A DNA stretch of 64,000 nt. Source: Spinacia oleracea (taxonomy: Eukaryota > Streptophyta > Magnoliopsida > Caryophyllales > Amaranthaceae). The translations under genes were made by a program, and so were the position numbers. A model generated the notes under the pieces. That model was not told where the DNA came from. It worked only from the letters and a program-made list of their open reading frames with translations, and made no database searches. Numbering within the stretch: the stretch's first letter is position 1; the number at the start of each line of letters is the position of its first letter. The stretch is taken from the NCBI RefSeq assembly GCF_020520425.1, contig NC_079489.1:88403810-88467809 (forward strand), given 5' to 3'. Below are positions 34,923 through 47,061 of this stretch, piece by piece.

Positions 34923-36462
34923 ATGGCGGCAACTTGTGCTTGTACTTGTGTACCTGCAGCTACAGCAGTCATTTCTACAAACCCATCATCCAAAATCACC
35001 ACTAATTTAACTCTACCACCTTATTGTAACAATTACAACAACAATAAGAAACCCTCGATTCGAAGCAATCCAACAAGGTTGTTGTTTACAAAATTGAAAG
35101 CAGCTGGTTTAACTGATATTGAACCTGACCTTAATGAAGACCCTCGTGACCGTTGGGCTACTAATGGAGTTGCTCCTGTTTGTCTCTCTTACCCTCTCCT
35201 CTCTCTTCCGTTTTTTACTTCTCTTTTATACTTGTATATCATGATTCTTGCTGTTGATTACACGGATAAGACTAAACATATGTGGGTTTATTCTTACTTT
35301 AACAGAATGTGTTGCTTGAATTTGACTATTACTATTACTGCTGTCTGTAGGAAGATTTTGTATATGGAAAATATGATGAACATCACACATTTTATGAATC
35401 TTCCGAGAAAGGTAGGCATAAAACTTGCTTCATTATTACCACTTGTAACTTGATTTTGCTGCTTATTTTTTTAATGAAATTTTCTACTTTTACTTATTTT
35501 CAGGCATTGTATAGATTGTTTAGTATCATGGATGTCAGTTTTCCTATGAAATATAGAAAAACTAAAAGTTGTTCGGCGCTTGTCATTTTTTGTTGTTACA
35601 TAAGTATGATCTTGGTGCTCTTGCCAATTTGTACAAGAGATTGCACTTCAGAACTGACTTTCTGGGAAAATTTTAAGGATAATATTTTCCTGAAAACGAA
35701 ATAATTGGAACTTGGTGTACAAATTGTAAGAGGATGAATTAACTTCTGCACGTTTCTGGGTCAGAATTGCATGCTTCTGAACTGCTCAAGTGAAATGCCA
35801 TACATTGCGCCTGCTTTAATTCGAGTCAATAAGATGATATACATAATACATACTCCTGCTGGTAATTTGTTTCAGGATCATTTTGGGGCGCAGTGGCTGA
35901 AGAATATAATTCCATGGACCCACCTACTGGTTTCCAAGGTTTGATTTTGATCTTGGTGCTCAAATCCTTGATTAATTTAGCCATAAATTTTGTCAAAATG
36001 TGTAGGAATTGACAAAAACTGCCTACAGTTTGAGTTAATATTGTTTCTTAATGAACGGGCAGGGCTCATTTCGTGGCTGTTCCTTCCAGCAGTTGCTGCT
36101 GGGATGTATTTCAATGTTCCGGTAATATCTAAACTGCATGTGTGCGATGAAAAATCAATTCCTACAGATAGATGCATGTATAGTTTGGGGTTTAAACTTT
36201 AATGTTTTTGTTTGGTGTTCAAAACTTGTAGGGGGATTATCTGTTCATTGGAGCAGGTCTATTTGTAATCATATTTTGCATAATTGAGATGGATAAACCA
36301 GACCAACCTCATAACTTTGAGCCCCAAATATACAATATGGAGAGAGGAGCTCGTGATAAGTTGATCGCTGATTATAATACTATGGACATTTGGGACTTTA
36401 ACGAAAAATACGGAGATCTCTGGGATTTCACTTTGAAGAATGATGATTTATTAAAGAGATAG
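34923..36462 (+). CDS. PNSB5: Photosynthetic NDH subunit of subcomplex B 5 (PnsB5/NDH18), chloroplastic
   Basis: Five exons (34923-35177, 35351-35411, 35876-35938, 36063-36121, 36232-36462), all with GT..AG borders, join to 222 residues. The N-terminal ~60 residues are Ser/Thr/Asn-rich with few acids, a chloroplast transit peptide. The mature part has 'DLNEDPRDRWATNG', 'EDFVYGKYDEHHTF', two membrane helices (GLISWLFLPAVAAGMYF and YLFIGAGLFVIIFCIIEM), then a conserved stromal tail 'MERGARDKLIADYNTMDIWD'. This matches the NDH18/PnsB5 family as I remember it (~210 residues). It is a subunit of the plastid NADH dehydrogenase-like complex, which drives cyclic electron flow around photosystem I at the thylakoid membrane. 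All key segments are present and the gene looks functional. Confidence 0.9.
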
Positions 36463-38121
36463 TTACCAAGAAATGGCCTTGGTTTGGGTTCTGCCAAACC
36501 GGCATAGATAAAGCAGGTATTTTTGTCTGATTTCTGCGGTTTAGATGTTTTACCTTGTCCAATGATTCAACTCAGGTCACACCACATAAGTTGAGTTCAT
36601 GGCTTTCTTTTTAAAATTGAGCTAGGAGTGGAGGCTTCTGAGAACAAGTCACGGCCCGTGACTTGTTTGTTGTTTCCAAAACAAATAGTGCTCTCCAATT
36701 GCGTCATTGTAAAATAACATACAGATATTTTCAAGTTGAATTATTGAAATCACTGCTAGTACAGTTTTTATAAGATCTTAATAAAATGAAATTGGGTCAG
36801 TTCGTATGTGTTTTTGAGAATATATGTGCCATGAGCGATAGGCTAATAGCTCTAATATAGTACTCTATTCAATTAGTCTGTTGGGAGTTTCTGCATAAAC
36901 AACCACAGTATGAGAAAAGAAAACTCACAAGTGATGATGCGCTACGATCTTTATATGTGTTACTGCATTCTGCAGAATAGTATTTGATATTGCTATGTGA
37001 TCTGATTTACCTATTTAAGTTCCTAATATAATGAAGTCCTTTTTTAACCTCAGTCACAACTGAAGATGGTAGAGAAGCTCCTGGGAACATTGAATTGAAG
37101 CAAATGCTAATTGATTGGGGAAGGGTGGCCTCATTTTCTCAGCAGCAGGCAAAAGACATCTTGATTCTGATGTAAAGTTGACACTATGTTATTAATGCAT
37201 GTTGTTGATTGTTCATTATGTTCATATATAGCTAGAATTTACAAGCATACAGCAGTTTATTTAGCATCTTTTTTTGTTGTAGTTATCTTACCTATCAACA
37301 ACGCATTACAAATGCAAACATTTGTGGCTGTGTATAGTTTGTTTGCTTACTTTGAGGTGCAATGGCATCCTGGCAAAGTCCTGCTGTTTAACTATTTAGG
37401 GTTTTTGTACAAGCGGACTGATTTTCACTTTTCAGATCACCATATCAGTCATCAATGTAATGACACAATCCTACTTTCTCCTCAAGTACTCCCCCTATCT
37501 AAATTGGGAGGATTCTTCAGAACTCAGACAAATGTTTGAATATACTAAAACCTTCACAGCTTGTTTGATGCTAGTACCGAACAAAAAGTACTTTTATTTA
37601 TTTACAACTTTACAAGCCAGACTCAATATTACGTAAAAAAAACATCCACTGATTACAGAGTATAATATCCAGTACTACTAGTCAGCAGTTTCAGATTCTG
37701 CATGACAGTTTTACAAACAAGTTCTGGAAAACGTTAATAGAACTGAGCATGAACTAACAGAACTTACTGCAAAAACTAGTCCAGTCTTCTTTACTCTCTT
37801 AACTGATGCTTTCAGCATCAGAAGTAGCTAGCGAACCGTCAACATCAACTTTCCTCTGCCATAATACTATCTACCCTCTTGTTTCCTTTTTTTTTTTTGG
37901 TATTTATAGACATTGTACTTAGTACTTACTAATATCATCCTGATTATGTAATTCTGTATTGTGATATGTAGTTTACTACAGAGCATAGTATATTTGACTA
38001 ATAGGTATTTATCATATGGAACTATAAAACACATTCAGTCTCCCATCATAGTATAAAGAAAGTCATCATACCTCAACTAGGTTTCAGCAGGTTATGAAGT
38101 TGGTAACCGTGGAAGAGTTGG
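36463..38121. other. Intergenic: convergent 3' ends of PnsB5 and the CCCH gene
   Basis: A possible 3'-UTR intron of PnsB5 runs from a GTATTT at about 36515 to an AG near 37054. A near-perfect palindrome lies at 36643-36667. No coding sequence is recognisable: the frame at 37186-37539 has no relatives that I know and no splice context. The minus-strand gene's 3' UTR occupies the right part. Confidence 0.45.
36643..36667. other. Perfect 12-bp palindrome with 1-base loop centre
   Basis: AACAAGTCACGG is followed by one C and then its exact inverted complement CCGTGACTTGTT. In RNA from either strand it would give a 12-bp stem with practically no loop, so cruciform DNA or a protein site is as likely as an RNA hairpin. 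It lies ~180 bp after the PnsB5 stop. Confidence 0.7.
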
Positions 38122-40816
38122 CTAGTTATGCATGTGGGGATGCATGAGCTTCTCCTCATCAGTAAGGGCATGGCGGAAGTGGCAGCGATGACCGTAAGGG
38201 CAGCTATCACCAGAAAGGACCATGCGACAGACCTCAGTCTTGTAGCGAGGGTGGCGGATGACAGGACGAAGCTCGTCTATGCCGTGAGCAAATTGACAAT
38301 GATCTCCATAAGGGCAGGTCTTAGTCTCTTGCCATTTATTGCATAGCTCAGTTTTAAACATTCCTTGATTGTAAACTTCAAGCTCTATTGGTCCTTCTTT
38401 CTTGCTGCCTCCTCGAACATACACCTTTTGCTGTCACGCATTATATAATTCAACCAATATCAATAACCAAGCAAACTATCCGACTATAATGTAGGAATTA
38501 GAATTCGACATCCTTTGGATGGTATGCCGTGTCCCAACAGTTAGTTACCATAAAAAGGCAAGCTTTTTACTGCCTCCTACTGATCTGAAGTCCAGATTCG
38601 GGAATAAAAGGAGGTACGAGAAAGTAATTGCGTTAATAAGGAAGATGAAGTTTCTAGGCTAAATGGACAGCCTAAAATCAACCAGCTACTCAATGATGCC
38701 AAGCCAAAGTCAGATGCAGAACTTATATTCAGTGAGAATTTCAGAAATACAACTTCCAGAATTTATAAATTATGTATGCTTTGATTTGCTGATATCCCAA
38801 TAAGGCAATAACAACAGAATACTACGTACTACAGCTTTCGGGAAAGGCTTAGCACTTAACTGAAGAAGAGCTTCAGCGAGCTAATTAATCACTAGACTTA
38901 GTACTATGTTCTTTCTGACCACTATTCACCAAAATTACTTCAGAGGAATCCTGCAACTAATAGAAAATGATAAAGTGGTGCTTTAATTCATTATGCCAGG
39001 CCAATTACTTTGCAAGTATATTCACTAATTATGATCAGCACAAGAGGTGTCTAAATAATCTGATGCTATTCTCATTTCAATGAACTTTGTTTCTAAACAA
39101 ATGCAGTTTACTGAAAACAGCTAATGCACCCTTACATGCTATCACCATGAATGGCTATTTTAGATGTAAATTGAAATTCTATATTCAATTACTCAAGACT
39201 CCTATCGTCTGATTTCAAAAGCACAAACTTTTGTGCATCTTAGCTTACTTCTACCTAAAGCTGTAATTAGCATATCGACTGAAAGCCAGTTAATTCAAAG
39301 AAAATGACTGGTTAACTGAATGTATTTACTTCATATTCACATTCAGAACTGCATGTCTAATAGTCCATCAGTAACACCAAAATCAACAACCACTTACCTG
39401 ATCTTCTGCTCCATGCAATTTAGAATACCAATGTACTGATAAACACCACAAGTAAATCAAATAATCATTGTCTGTTCTGTGCTAATTATTCTATCTGTAC
39501 AGACTAATATAAGCCTGAACATATAATACATGAGCCTAAACATCTAACGCATGTTTTCCTTTGTACTAATTTAAGCTTAGTCTAACAAAAGCTATTCTTT
39601 TGTACTTAACCAAATCTCAATTTTAACACTAACTGGCGGTCTCTTGCAACAAGGCCAACAATAACAAAAAATTTAACTTGATCACACAGCAACACCACCA
39701 CAGCAGCAATTAGAAGAACACATTAACTCTTTTTTTGGGTGACAAATTGCAGCATTGTACTCCGTAACTTGTTAACTTCACAATTAATAAAGTTAACTGC
39801 CTAACATTGAAGTTGATTGTTTTTTCTTTTGACAGGATATTGGAATTAGGTTAACACATGTAAACATCGCCATGCTAATTTGGTCATGTAACCACCATAA
39901 CAACAACCAGTCACTGTAAATTCAACTGAACATTATTCATGCACCAAACAACCAGTGAATACTATCAAACAATTAAGCATGAGCAATTCTCATCCAACGT
40001 TGCACAAAAAATATAATTAAACCTAAATTCATGACTTCCTTAAGAAATTGTATAGTAGAATCGAAATTAGAGTCATACCGGCCCAGACACAGGGTTTGGA
40101 GATCCGATCCGAGTCACAGACTGAGTTGGAGCAGAAACTTTCCGAGTAGGAGCAGCAGCAATTTGACTTATCTTCAAGAATCCATTAGACCTAACTGAGA
40201 TACTCTTCGGCAGAGAGACTCGATCATTCTCCTCCTTGTGATCCTCCACTAGATTCTTCTCAATCACGCTACTCTGATTCTGATTCTTACTGTAGAATCC
40301 TTCATCCCAATCTTCACATTCTCTCTCCTTCTCGAAGCCGCAGCCGTCGACGCCAACGCTGAACTTCTCAGCAGCCGCGGAGAGAGACGACGAGCCGTAT
40401 TGCTCCGGATAATCAGAAAACGGTACCGCCTGGTATTGGCTCTGGAGTGTGGCTTGGATGAGAAGGTTGACCTGGTTGCTCAGCTCCACGTTTGCGAGTC
40501 GGAGGTTAGTGTTCTCTTGCCGGAGAGTTTCTGCTTCTTTGAACGTCTTGCGGAGCTGAGCTAGACAGAGAGATTGGCGACTGAGAAGCTCCTTGTGATC
40601 CGACATTAAACGAGAGAGATGTTTAGCTGCTGTGGTGGCAAAGCTGGCTGCGTTTATTGTGGATTGTCCTTCGGAAGTGCATGGAGAAGCTTTGAAAGTT
40701 GTCGGAGAGGTGGCGGAGTGAAAAAATATGGAGGAGTACGGCGGCGGAGAGAAGATATCTGCAGCTGATGACATTTGATTCATCATCATTGTAGAGGCGG
40801 GTGTATCTTGCTGCAT
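38122..40816 (-). CDS. C3H15-like: Tandem CCCH zinc-finger protein (AtC3H14/C3H15 type)
   Basis: Two coding exons (40079-40816 and 38122-38430, minus strand; 1.65-kb intron with GTATGA..ACAG) give 348 residues. The N-terminal half has a coiled coil around residues 60-115 ([31 protein letters not shown]). Two CX8CX5CX3H fingers follow: [20 protein letters not shown] and [20 protein letters not shown], preceded by the lead-ins MFKTEL and RYKTEV and separated by 18 residues. This is the TTP/TIS11-type RNA-binding arrangement. The layout and length match Arabidopsis C3H14/C3H15 (CDM1), linked to anther development, callose dissolution and secondary wall formation; target mRNA binding to U/A-rich 3' UTRs is family knowledge. 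Neighbouring genes argue for the C3H15 orthologue. A 5'-UTR intron precedes the start codon. Confidence 0.9.
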
Positions 40817-40830
40817 TTTCCGAGTTTTTG

Positions 40831-41217
40831 CTGCAAAATTCCAAAAAACAGAGCAAAAAACTTCGCTGATGAATTCCTAGGGTTTTCCACAATGCAGAAG
40901 ATTAAATCGAAAAAATAGATCATAAATTCTAAACTTCGCAGTGAAAACATGATGATTAGAAACTAATTATTCGAATTTAGCGAGAAAATTACAACATTGC
41001 GATTTGCGAGATAGTAGGAGATTCAAAAGTCGACTTCGCAAAACCTTTTAAATTGCGATCAAAATCAGCAAAATAGATTATATTCTCAGATATAATTCGT
41101 TTTCGAAGATTGATCAAACTAAAAAAAGTCGTTCGGCAAAAATTAACTCACTCATAATAGCAAAATACTTGAAATTTCAACAAAAAATGATGAAAATTAA
41201 CAATTAGGATGACTTAC
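40831..41217 (-). other. 5'-UTR intron of the CCCH gene
   Basis: On the minus strand GTAAGT at 41217 and TTTTGCAG ending at 40831 border a 387-bp AT-rich stretch just before the start codon. Upstream, the leader is rich in GAGA/CTCT (41265-41350), typical of plant 5' UTRs. The first transcript position is not visible. Confidence 0.6.
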
Positions 41218-41776
41218 AGGTTAAATTCTTGATAATCTAGTTCGAAATTAAGGTGAGGAGTAAAGATAAGCTTCTCTTTTCTCCTGATAGAGGCAAATTA
41301 TGGAGAGAGAAAGGAGGATGAAGAGAGAGAAAATGCAGATGGATGAGAGAGATAAGGAAATGAGCGGGAAGAATCTGAATTTTATTGGCTGTTATAGTGT
41401 TATAACGTAAGTCAAAGAGTCAACGTTTGCGGATTAACGTCTATGGTGAATTAGTAAAGCGTAACTGAATTTTCTTGATTTTCCCGCGTTCCCCCTTCTT
41501 ACTTGAGAAGTCCGGAGGAATCCTCTCGATGCTCGAGTTTTCAGGAGGTGGGGCGAAGATTTTACCTCAATGACTTTCACAATTATAAACTACCGTAGTT
41601 TGTTTACATATTTCAGATATTGCGATATTAGCTTTGTAAACAAGATAAACTAGTTGGTATGTCGTTATTTGGCAATTCAATATGTTTGAAAGTGTGGTTC
41701 AATTCAAAATTTTCTTTTTGTTCATTAAACCACTTATACTTATTTCACATACAGAGAATAGAGGTAGGATGCCTAC

Positions 41777-42324
41777 TAGAGCTGTCAAAAATCGACCCGA
41801 CCCGAAAACCGAACCGAACCCGACCCGAAAATACTGGGTCCTGAACAAGATTTTGTGACCCGTGACCCGATTTTATCCGAACCCGAGCAACCCAAAAAGA
41901 AATGGGTCAAAACCCGACCGAACCCGTTTTGGACCCGACCGATTGAAAATCATTATATTTATAGTAATAAATGAGATTATGAGAAAATTTAAGCATAATA
42001 GACACGTTGTTTTTACTATTGGTGTGTGTAATATGATTTTAATTTGAATTATACGCCATTTTATAGTTAAATTTGACTAAATATAAACTTTCGTAGGAAA
42101 ATTTGTTAATTTGTGTCAATATTTTGTATATTTATCACCTAAATTAATGAAAATATAATGCGCGTTTTAAAATCTCTCAACCCGTTGGGTCGACCCGAAC
42201 CCGAAAGTTCTGGGTCTTGAACAAGCATTTGTAAACTCGAACCCGAAAGTGACCGACCCGATTCAACCCGAACCCGAAAGTAATTTTTTACAACCCGATC
42301 CGACCGACCCGTTTGACAGGTCTA
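41777..42324. mobile_element. hAT-type MITE rich in GACCCGA repeats
   Basis: The termini TAGAGCTGTCAAA and, inverted, TAGACCTGTCAAA are flanked by a perfect 8-bp duplication ATGCCTAC (41769-41776 and 42325-42332), diagnostic of hAT insertion. Both ends carry runs of 'gacccgaacccga' that pair with each other only partly. The centre is AT-rich. There is no transposase, so it is a 548-bp non-autonomous element. The ORFs here are repeat artefacts. Confidence 0.9.
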
Positions 42325-42544
42325 ATGCCTACCATTGAGTAATTTGGAGTTCATAACACAATTTTCATTGCCGGACATCCAATATAGCTCTAGTAGTTAG
42401 GTGTTTAGAAATCGATCGGGGGCAGAAAAATGGACCAGACCTATCTTGGATACGATCGGAGATAACCGATCCAGTCCCCCATCGAAAAATATTATTCTCG
42501 ACTGTCCAAAGCCCTTTAAAACTAGTTTGGACCAAAAAAAAATA

Positions 42545-42868
42545 CTCCCTCCGTATTTTTTTAAGAGATACTCTTGGCCGAACACGGGTTTTAAGAAGAA
42601 TAATTGAATGAAATAAAATAATAAAACAAGTGGGGTTGGATAGATATTTTAATAATTAAATATGTGGGGACCATGTCATTTTAGTGGGTGGAGGGTGCGG
42701 TAGGTTTATGAAAATATTTGTTTAATAGGATGGTGGGTGATAGGGTATATTAGATGTATTATTTAATTAGATGGTGGGGTTGATAAGTTACTAAAAATGG
42801 CAAGTGTATCTCTTAAATAAATACGGTCGGAAAAGACAAGTGTATCTCTTAAAAAAATACGGAGGGAG
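42545..42868. mobile_element. Stowaway-type MITE (second family)
   Basis: CTCCCTCCGTATTTTTTTAA and its inverted partner TTAAAAAAATACGGAGGGAG are bordered by TA on each side (42543-42544, 42869-42870). The interior is non-coding and GGTGGG-rich, and the outer ~40 bp pair almost perfectly ('gagatac' on both arms). Confidence 0.95.
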
Positions 42869-43133
42869 TATGAAAATAAACCAGTTAAGTTAATTTCCTC
42901 TTTTAATATGTTAGATACATTATATTGAGATATTTTACTTTAACTTCCGAAAAGGTCGTTAATCAATTACTTAGTTTTTATATTTATTTATTTTTATTAA
43001 TAATTCTACAACCAATCAACCATAAACCAGCTTGGTCTTGTCCAAGCAAACCGGTCCAGTCTCAACGTCCATATCAAAATTCTGGTCTTCGTCGATCATG
43101 TTCAGGCTTGGACCGGTGAAATAGTGAACATTA

Positions 43134-43375
43134 AGGCTCTGTTTTGTTCGACTTATTTTGAGACTTATTTCAGACTAAATAAGTTCAGTTAGGTTCAGAT
43201 ATGTTCTGATAATATAAGTTGAACAAAAATAAGTTTTTTTTCAAACATTTCACACACAAATAAGTTTATTTCAGACAAAATAAGTTTATTTCAAACAAAA
43301 TAAGTTTATTTCAAACAAAATAAGTTAAGTTCAGATAATATAAGTTCAGTCAAAATAAATTCAATAGAACGAAGC
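43134..43375. mobile_element. PIF/Harbinger-like MITE with AAATAAGTTTATTTC repeats
   Basis: The left end AGGCTCTGTTTTGTTCGACT and right end (inverted GCTTCGTTCTATTGAA) are related imperfect TIRs flanked by TTA (43131-43133 and 43376-43378). The inside contains four head-to-tail copies of an ~22-bp unit with 'aataagtttatttca'. The TIR match is imperfect, so this is an old copy. Confidence 0.6.
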
Positions 43376-43675
43376 TTAGGAATAGTAGCACCTTCACGAC
43401 CCCTTTAACAATTAGGTTTACGCGCACATTTTCTGTAATTTATCGCGACTGTATACTACAATTAGTAATGGCTTGTTTATGAAGGAATGAGAATGTAATC
43501 TTGATTAGGTTTTTTGAATTTCAAAGTTATTAAATAGACAATGACAAATGATCTACGTGAAAGAGATATTTTTAATATGTTTTTTGAGGGATGTTTAAAT
43601 GGCTTGTGTATCCAAAGATCACAAGTATTACAAAAATCGGAATTGTTCGGCAAAAATGTATATTGATTTCACTTA

Positions 43676-44215
43676 TGGTGGTTTGGTTTGATGTAAAACG
43701 TTTTTATGAAAAACGATTTTTTCCTTTTCGATCATTTTACTTTATTTGGATTGGAAAGGGATGTAAACCATTTTTTCATTACTCTTACAAAGATGGAAAT
43801 ACTTTTTACATCTAAAAGGAAGGAAAATTACTTTTCCACTTTTTTCCCTTACCTCCTTCCTTATTTTTCCATCAATCTTGTCTCATATTCTCCTATTTTT
43901 TCTTTTCCTGTTTTTTTTTTTAGGTGTTAATACCCGGTTCACCTTAGGGCTAATCCGGATTCGGGGTAAGTTCTTGGTGGATAGGTTACAGTTTCCTCCC
44001 AATTGTTATTGCGGGGGATCGAACACAAGGTCCTCCCTGTAAAGTTCAGCCCCAATCACCACTGAACCAACAAATAATTGGTTCTTTTCCTGTTATTTTT
44101 CTTATAAATAATCAAACAAAGGAAAACTAATTTGGAATTGTGTTTTCCTCGGGAAATATTTTTTGTGAACACTCATTTTTCACTGAAAACGTTTTACGCC
44201 AAACTAAACGAAGCC
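43676..44215. mobile_element. PIF/Harbinger-like MITE interrupted by a SINE
   Basis: The left end 'ggtttggtttgatgtaaaacg' and the inverted right end 'gtttagtttggcgtaaaacg' match, and TTA flanks both sides (43673-43675 and 44216-44218). Without the inserted SINE (43913-44081 plus its 13-bp target copy) the element is ~360 bp. The ORFs at 43591-43930 are not supported as genes. Confidence 0.6.
43913..44081 (-). mobile_element. Full-length tRNA-derived SINE with poly(A) tail and 13-bp TSD
   Basis: Read on the minus strand: an A-box region TTGGTTCAGTGGTGATTGG, a B box TGTGTTCGATCCCC about 35 bp later, a body with 'ggagg..cctatccaccaag', and a terminal A-run (the T-run at 43913-43921). The duplication TTCTTTTCCTGTT is perfect at 43900-43912 and 44082-44094. 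It sits inside the MITE at 43676-44215, so it is the younger insertion. Confidence 0.9.
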
Positions 44216-44933
44216 TTAATTGTGGTCTTTCTGAATTTCATTATCTTTTTAGTTGTTATAGTCAATGGTTGTTAATAGCTTTATTTTTCTTTTTCATCCC
44301 TTTCTCTTACAAGGAAACTCTCAATTATTGGTATTTCACCAATTCAATAAGCTTTATAGGAGCAAAATTATTTTATTTTCAATAGGAACTTAATAAAAAA
44401 AATTAATGAAATAAAATAAAATCAAGTTTTTACTTATACAAGACGGTTTTATGTATAAGATATCAACTTCTTAGCAAATAGTTATATTTCTCAATCAAAT
44501 AGTTACATGTTTTAGTTATAGTTTCTAGTCAAATAGTTATCTTTTTTAATGTTGTTATCAGCAGTCTTACGCATATGGATGTCTCATAAGAGACATACTC
44601 ATCGTTTATAAGAAAACCTTCCATGTAATGTAAGGTATGCGTTGGTGAATCGAGGTAGGGTAGAGTAGACTGATGATCCTGTAGTCATTTAGCTTATAGA
44701 AGACTTTTGGTTCAGTTGTAATGATGTAAATACTGTCAATTTGGTATTAATAAGTTTGCACTTAATTACCAAAAAAAAGTAGGAAAATACAGGAGTTGAA
44801 AGGTTCACAATCTGGCTTTGGGCTACCACATTTGGTACCAAAAGTCTAGAATATATTTGAAACTTGAAATAGTATGGTGTTGGTAAATTGAAATTATGTA
44901 CATACAAAAGAAATGGGAAGTCGACAAGTTCAA

Positions 44934-47061
44934 TCAGTAGGTCTTAGTGACCGTTGCTGTATCAGATTCATAGCCTTGTACCTTAGCATACTGGCTTTTG
45001 TTTCTCTTATGCAAATCAGTTCTAGCCTTACGTGGTGCAAGTTGAGTCTTTTTACCATCCCTGTAATAAGAAATCACACGAGTCAGTCCCCTAAAATTCT
45101 AACACTACTGTCAAAAGTTCTGTGAAATTTGATTCAGGAAAAAAAAAAGCAGAACATCAAAAATGATTTTATCGAGCTTTCATATTTGTACTTATTTGGA
45201 CTCATGAGTCATGACTGAAAGTAAGGAAGGAATACGTTTGTTCACTTACATTCGACTGTTGTTTTTCTCTTTTGACAGTCTAGTTGAACTTTCCCCACCT
45301 TCAACTTCTATACCATGTAATTCTGCAACATTGTCTGAATATTCACTTGTTGTGAAATTCCCTGAATTTCCACTGTCAAGAAAGTCGCTGCCACATCTTT
45401 CAGCACTGAGTCGTGAACAAGAAAATGTAGCTGAACGCGAGTATCTAAACAGATGTGATGAATTTTCTACATTTCTCGATAGTTGATGAGTAACATTATC
45501 AAGTGGATTCACTTCCTTGATGAAATTAGCATGCTTATTGGTGGAAATCAATGAAGCATCAGTTATATCCTGAAATGCAGATGCAAAAATGAGCATTTAA
45601 AATGAGCAAAAGCCAAATATTTTGCATCAGTTATTACCTGTGTTGTTTCAATAAGGCACTTTTCTAAGTTATTCATGGATGTCTTATCAGTATCTGAGGT
45701 CATAGGATCATTGTCTTCAACCAAAGCACGGGTTAGGTCAGGATCACCTATGAGAAAGTCTTCAATATTGCGGAATGTTATATCAACATCTGGCATATTG
45801 AAGTCATCAATGCATCCGAGTTCTTGACACATTCCAATATCTTGCAAATTTTGCATCCAGAACTGCAGTATCACTTTTAGAAACTCTTGGAGAATGCATG
45901 CAAACCAAAATTCTGCGAAAGCTATCAGAATTTACAAACCTGATTTATATTATTGTCTATTGGACTTTTATTGTACTGCCAAAAGGAGTCTCCTACATAT
46001 GAAGATGAAGAAGAAGAAGAAGTAGGCAGATGACTTGAGTTGTCTAAGCTCTGAAGCTCATTAGTGAGACAATTGAGTTCCTTCCATTGTTGCTTGAGTC
46101 TTTCATTTACTGAAGTAGTGTGCATGGAGGAGGGTGTAACATATTCTCCGTTATTATGCAATGATTTTGTCTGATTATCTCCTTGAGTAAGCTGAAGATT
46201 TTTCAACTCAAGAATCTGATTTATGATTAAGCCATTGTTTTGCATGCGTTGATGATTGCTGAGTTTCTGCATAATAAATGATCTGATATAAGTGTTGATT
46301 CAATTCAGTAAAATTTATGTTTGTTTCATAATGAAAAATGTCCACTTTTAACCCGAGTTTTGGATGGTCTGAACCTTCTGCAGTACTACATCTAGATTAC
46401 AGTAAAGGACTCCACAATACTAAAAACTTAAAAAGTTCACTCAATCATATGTACATTAGGAAATATGGATTCTGACAAACCTGAGAATTACTACTGCCGA
46501 AAACCCAGAAGTTAACAATGCTTAGTGACAGAATGACAGAAGACGGAATGACAAAGTCTTGGTTGTGAAATAGGAGCACGAGGGCATAGTAGCATATGAG
46601 AAGGTCTCACACTAACTTAATGTAAGAAAAAAGTTGAGAACAAGACATTAGCAGAATAAGCTGAAAAATCAGGTTACCTTATGTTGTTGGGTGCAGAAAC
46701 CTGTTGCAGTATCTGAAGTAATGAAAGAAGTTGCTGTGGAAAACTGATGGAGGACATCAAAGCCAGATAAAGCTGCAAACTGGTTAGCTGAAGGACATCC
46801 AGTAAAGCTACGAATGATCAAGTTGTTATGGTGTGGAAAACTCTTGTCACAATCTTGACATAATAACATGAAATGGTCCAAGCATCGAACATAAACAGGT
46901 TTTTGTTTGCAAGAATCACAGAGAAGGGTTCTTGAGTGACGAGCAAAGAGAGCATTAGCTGAATGCACTTTCGTGTCACAGGAGAGGCAGAGTAGCGCTG
47001 CATCTGCTTCGCAGTATACAACAGCCCATGCTGCTCCACAGAATTCACATGTTTTCTCCAT
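44934..47061 (-). CDS. Double B-box zinc-finger protein with divergent CCT tail (BBX27/COL-like)
   Basis: Five exons on the minus strand (46678-47061, 45940-46266, 45638-45862, 45250-45569, 44934-45060), all GT..AG, give 460 residues. Residues 1-85 hold two B-boxes: [20 protein letters not shown] with [19 protein letters not shown], then [20 protein letters not shown] with [11 protein letters not shown], as in COL9-type proteins. The middle is disordered and Ser/Asn-rich (an eight-serine run near residue 215). The C-terminus ends '[19 protein letters not shown]', which aligns without gaps to the end of a CCT domain (RKARADxRxRVKGRFVK) but has lost the usual RY and GRF residues. Such proteins are nuclear transcription co-regulators in light and flowering pathways. 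Gene order suggests At1g68190/BBX27; DNA or partner binding by the altered CCT is doubtful. Confidence 0.85.

Noticed and set aside
37186-37539. 117-codon ORF downstream of PnsB5
   Set aside because: Convergent 3' UTR region, AT-rich, with no family recognised.
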